Of a DNA stretch of 64,000 bases, positions 61,293 to 64,000 are shown piece after piece. Below the pieces are notes generated by a model. That model searched no databases. It was not told the origin of the DNA and was given only the letters and a program-made list of their open reading frames with translations. Both the position numbers and the translations under genes were made by a program. The stretch is from Setoptus koraiensis (Eukaryota > Arthropoda): contig CM106585.1 of assembly GCA_048013815.1 (NCBI GenBank), positions 2,418,001 to 2,482,000 on the forward strand, written 5' to 3'. Each line of letters opens with the position of its first letter. The stretch's first letter is position 1.

Positions 61293-61363
61293 TCCGTTAC
61301 CGGGAATTGAACCCGGGTCTCCTGGGTGAAAGCCAGACATCCTAACCACTAGACAATAACGGA
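61293..61363 (-). tRNA. tRNA-Glu (anticodon UUC)
   Basis: The minus strand folds as a full cloverleaf: the acceptor stem TCCGTTA pairs with TAACGGA, the anticodon loop is CTTTCAC with TTC (bases 61,328-61,330), and the T arm is CCGGG-TTCAATT-CCCGG. The A and B boxes are present (GTCTAGTGGTTAGG, GGGTTCAATTCCC). There is no intron. A TTTTT terminator follows about seven bases after the 3' end (plus-strand AAAAA at 61,281-61,285). Confidence 0.97.
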
Positions 61364-61651
61364 TACTATGTGTAGATGATGATCGATCATCTATTTATAA
61401 TCCACTTGCTCGAAACACAAACAAAGAATAAATCTTCTCATTGACAAATCAGACAATTGGAACAACTTGTTGTGAATCACGAGGAACCAATCATGATCAA
61501 ATAAAATCGTCCAAAGGCTATCAATCCTCCAATGTACAGCTTCGTGTCTATCTAGTCAGGAAAATCTAGTCAAGATTAGTTGTTTGATGCAAGTTTCGAT
61601 TTATTGAAAAACAAACAGACTAAATCTAAATCAGCGTGATTGGAGCATTAT

Positions 61652-62869
61652 ATGATGGAGGCGATGAAAACAGTGAGGTCATGGGTCTGCTTCAGACCAA
61701 AAGATACATTCAAAGGTAAAAGCAAGGATTTGGATAAGAAAATTGCCATGTGGATGAGACAATTCGATTCGAGCTACAAGTTACTGTTATTGGGCCCCGC
61801 GGGGGCCGGCAAGACTACAATTTTGAAACAGATGAAATTAATCCACATGGAGGGTTTCACATCTGAAGAGAGGCAACAGAGTGTCAAGGAAGTACGTACA
61901 AATCTGCTAGAGAGTGTAAGGGAGCTCACATCAAGCATAATTAAGTCAGGCTACTGTATTAACTGGGAGGACCCGGAGAACCAGAAGAGATTAGACTTCA
62001 TTAATGGTTTGAAACTCGACGATGCCACTTACAAACTGTACGCGGTTAAAATCTACGATTATACAGAACGGATTCTCACAGACAATGGGGTTGAGGAACA
62101 CTTCGCCAATCTAAATCAACTCTCATTGACGCACAGATCTAAATATCTACTTACCCGTGTAGAGCATATTCGGAATGCTAAATATGTGCCAAGTAACAAT
62201 GATATTCTCCATAGCAGGGGTAAAACATGTGATATACAAAAGATAGAATTTCAGGTGAAGATCCCTTTGAAATTTGGTTCCTTCAAACAAACATTCTCAA
62301 TGTTTGATGTAGGCGGGCAGCGCTGTGAAAGACGCAAATGGATTCAAGTGTTTGATGGTGTGACGGCGGTCATGTTCCTCATCGACAGTTCAGGTTTTGA
62401 TGCGATAGATGAGGAAAGTGGAAATAACAAAATAAAAGAGACTATGAATTTGTTTCAGGAAGTCTGGACGACTCGTTTCCTGAGAAATTCCAATTTTGTG
62501 CTCTTGTTCAACAAGCAAGATATATTACGACAGAAAATAGAACGCGGTCACAGAATTGAGGATCATTTTCCAGAGTATACCAATTATCATTGCCCGATGC
62601 AAGATGCTACATCAAGTTGCATGGATTCAAATTACATTCGGGCACGGTCCTTCATCAGGGATAAATTTTTGCAAATTACTCGACAGGCAAACGAGCCAAG
62701 AAAGTACAGTGTACCGAACTTCGTTCATATGAACAAATGTAGCCTTAAGCAGCCCAAAAGAGCTATTTGTTATCATTACACGACGGCTACCGATACAGAG
62801 AACATCAAAAATTTGTTCGATCATCTTCAGAAAATGGTGATAAAATCAGCACTTGAAGTGATGACATAG
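61652..62869 (+). CDS. Divergent Gs-like heterotrimeric G-protein alpha subunit
   Basis: A GTP-binding alpha subunit. One exon, 405 residues from the first ATG; an in-frame TGA precedes it at 61,637. Motifs are the P-loop GPAGAGKT (48-55), switch I DILHSRGKT with Arg189 and Thr192, DVGGQ with catalytic Gln223, NKQD (287-290) and TTAT-DTENI (377-385). IEDHFPEY and FIRDKFLQIT, plus the extra segment between them, resemble Gs rather than Gi or Gq. Oddities: the near-invariant GAGESGKS is changed to GPAGAGKT, about 14 residues are inserted before TTAT (VHMNKCSLKQPKRA), and the C-terminus is SALEVMT instead of QYELL, which should alter receptor coupling. Cys13 is a possible palmitoylation site; there is no Met-Gly start. 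It recalls the insect G-alpha-f lineage, a guess that needs a tree. Confidence 0.88.
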   Translation: MMEAMKTVRSWVCFRPKDTFKGKSKDLDKKIAMWMRQFDSSYKLLLLGPAGAGKTTILKQMKLIHMEGFTSEERQQSVKEVRTNLLESVRELTSSIIKSGYCINWEDPENQKRLDFINGLKLDDATYKLYAVKIYDYTERILTDNGVEEHFANLNQLSLTHRSKYLLTRVEHIRNAKYVPSNNDILHSRGKTCDIQKIEFQVKIPLKFGSFKQTFSMFDVGGQRCERRKWIQVFDGVTAVMFLIDSSGFDAIDEESGNNKIKETMNLFQEVWTTRFLRNSNFVLLFNKQDILRQKIERGHRIEDHFPEYTNYHCPMQDATSSCMDSNYIRARSFIRDKFLQITRQANEPRKYSVPNFVHMNKCSLKQPKRAICYHYTTATDTENIKNLFDHLQKMVIKSALEVMT

Positions 62870-63279
62870 AGGAAGAAAATCGGAGAGATTAATTATTTCA
62901 CACACATGTCGAGCGACACATTTATTCCATAGTTAATGTGCTCAAGGAGAAGTGATTCATATCTGAAGTGATATCATGATGAATACCGATATTGTTTGTC
63001 TTGGAGCTACCACTCGATATCGCTTTTTGGGAGTTGAGTCTGCAACTCAAAACATACTAATTGTTTTCTGCGTAGCTTCGCTAAGTCTTTTGACATTACA
63101 AGTATGAAATTAAATGAGGCGAAAGTTTTGTTATCAAGATGGATGCTACGATAAAGCCTGTTGCTTTTATTTGTTATTTTGCATGAATTATTCGCAACTT
63201 TTCTGGACGATTGCGATTACTCCCAGTGTATTTTCTTGATGCTATTCTATATCGAGAATCATTTGTTTATCTTTAACAA
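62870..63279. other. Spacer between convergent G-alpha and ACADSB-like genes
   Basis: About 410 bp. AATAAA on the minus strand at 63,166-63,171 may end the ACADSB-like transcript, and ATTAAA near 63,109 on plus may end the G-alpha transcript. If so, the two 3' UTRs nearly meet. Confidence 0.45.
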
Positions 63280-64000
63280 TCAAGAGCTGTATTCACTTTT
63301 GATAGACTTCGCTATGGTGTTGAGTTGAATATTTGATGTACCCTCGTATATTTGACCTATCTTGGAATCTCTCAAATATTTCTCGACAGGATAATCTCTG
63401 GTAAAGCCGACACCACCCATCCACTCTATGGCTTTATTGGAGGTCTCTACAGCGACTTCACTAGCGTAATACTTGGCCATGGCCGCTTCTTTCATATAAG
63501 GTAGACCTGCCTCTCTAAGCCTAGCTGCGTTATAAATAAGTAATCTTCCCATTTCAATTTTCGTCGCTATATCAGCTATCTGATGTTGCATACCTTGGAA
63601 CTCGAATATTTTCTGTTTGAATGCTGTCCTCTCTAGGGTATATCTAACAGCGTGCTCAAACGCCCCCTGGGCTAGACCAATCATTTGCGCTCCAATACCA
63701 ATACGGCCTTCGTTTAGGGTTTCGATAGCTATCTTGTAGCCTTTACCATACTCACCAAGAATACTTGTTGCCGGTACACGAACATCCTCTAAAATCACTT
63801 GACAGGTGCTTGAGGCTCTAATACCTAATTTATTTTCTGGCTTGCCTAAACTCAAGCCCTTAGTATTTCTGTCTACTATGAAGGCTGTGATGCCTTTGTA
63901 GCCAGCACTGAAATCAGCATTAGCAAATACAATGTAGACTCCAGCGTCGCCAGCATTGGTGATCCAACACTTAGAGCCATTTATAATGAAATCATTTCCA
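63280..64000 (-). CDS. ACADSB: Short/branched-chain acyl-CoA dehydrogenase, 3' part (cut by window edge)
   Basis: A mitochondrial FAD enzyme that oxidises 2-methylbutyryl-CoA and related acyl-CoAs in isoleucine breakdown. The frame is open to the window edge: 63,999 begins [14 protein letters not shown] and the start codon lies outside. About 239 residues are visible. [58 protein letters not shown] and [15 protein letters not shown] match ACADSB closely. The catalytic Glu is in [11 protein letters not shown]. No intron interrupts this part. An apparent start at 63,855 is a TTG inside the domain and is not the true start. Other ACADs (short-chain ACADS) are less likely because of the GKPENKLG and [10 protein letters not shown] matches. 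Confidence 0.93.
   Translation of the reverse strand, partial: GNDFIINGSKCWITNAGDAGVYIVFANADFSAGYKGITAFIVDRNTKGLSLGKPENKLGIRASSTCQVILEDVRVPATSILGEYGKGYKIAIETLNEGRIGIGAQMIGLAQGAFEHAVRYTLERTAFKQKIFEFQGMQHQIADIATKIEMGRLLIYNAARLREAGLPYMKEAAMAKYYASEVAVETSNKAIEWMGGVGFTRDYPVEKYLRDSKIGQIYEGTSNIQLNTIAKSIKSEYSS

Noticed and set aside
61640-61651. Start of the G-alpha protein four codons earlier
   Set aside because: That frame begins with TTG. The first ATG is at 61,652 and an in-frame TGA lies just upstream.
1-64000. LTR elements, endogenous viruses, Polintons or LINEs
   Set aside because: I saw no reverse transcriptase, integrase, capsid or polymerase motif in any frame and no paired long terminal repeats.
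1-64000. Bacterial contamination or CRISPR
   Set aside because: Spliced genes with GT-AG introns, animal-specific families and a eukaryotic tRNA with a pol III terminator exclude a bacterial origin. No spaced direct repeats were seen.

Overview
This is animal nuclear DNA, most likely from an arthropod with a compact, intron-poor genome. A mite or another chelicerate would fit, but the sequence alone does not settle the taxon. The reasons are conserved metazoan genes (a BMP5-8/Gbb ligand, TMTC2, GSK3, importin-13), GT-AG introns of about 90-135 bp, many genes with no intron in the coding region, and abundant (CA)n, (GA)n and (CAA)n tracts. I see no retroelement or virus-like coding region and no bacterial gene.

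Left part (1-23 kb). A candidate terminal exon of an unrecognised gene (1,867-2,134, +) is followed by a BMP5-8/glass bottom boat-like ligand (-). Two ubiquitin-conjugating enzymes lie head to head: UBE2L3-like (-) and UBE2K-like (+). The gap between them holds a degraded MITE copy. Next come an intact one-exon site-1 protease (MBTPS1, +) and a glucocerebrosidase (GBA, +) whose signal-peptide exon I recovered, which converge on a one-exon importin-13 (-). A 401-bp MITE with 15-bp terminal inverted repeats and a perfect 10-bp target duplication follows, and then a three-exon flavin monooxygenase (+).

Middle part (24-46 kb). TMTC2 (+) has three exons, a 3.3-kb first intron and a long acidic/serine-rich insert. 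It is followed by about 14 kb with no gene that I can support, rich in microsatellites, a 48-bp alternating purine-pyrimidine tract and many GGGGCC-type motifs. This may be cis-regulatory DNA.

Right part (46-64 kb). A three-exon patatin-like lipase (ATGL/PNPLA2 type, -) has two short 5' exons that I rebuilt from splice sites. A three-exon GHITM/TMBIM5 mitochondrial inner-membrane protein (-) follows, then about 7 kb of non-coding DNA containing a 31-bp near-perfect palindrome. After that come an intronless GSK3 without the usual N-terminal Ser9 inhibitory motif (+), an intronless NSUN4 mitochondrial rRNA methyltransferase (-), a tRNA-Glu(UUC) (-), an intronless divergent Gs-like G-protein alpha subunit (+), and the 3' part of a short/branched-chain acyl-CoA dehydrogenase (ACADSB-like, -) cut by the window edge.

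The genes are mostly unrelated housekeeping and signalling genes. The adjacency of two E2 enzymes, and of MBTPS1 with GBA (both tied to lysosome and lipid biology), is notable but may be chance. The clearest uncatalogued element is the MITE family. The clearest protein-level oddities are GSK3 without Ser9 and the altered P-loop of the G-alpha subunit.
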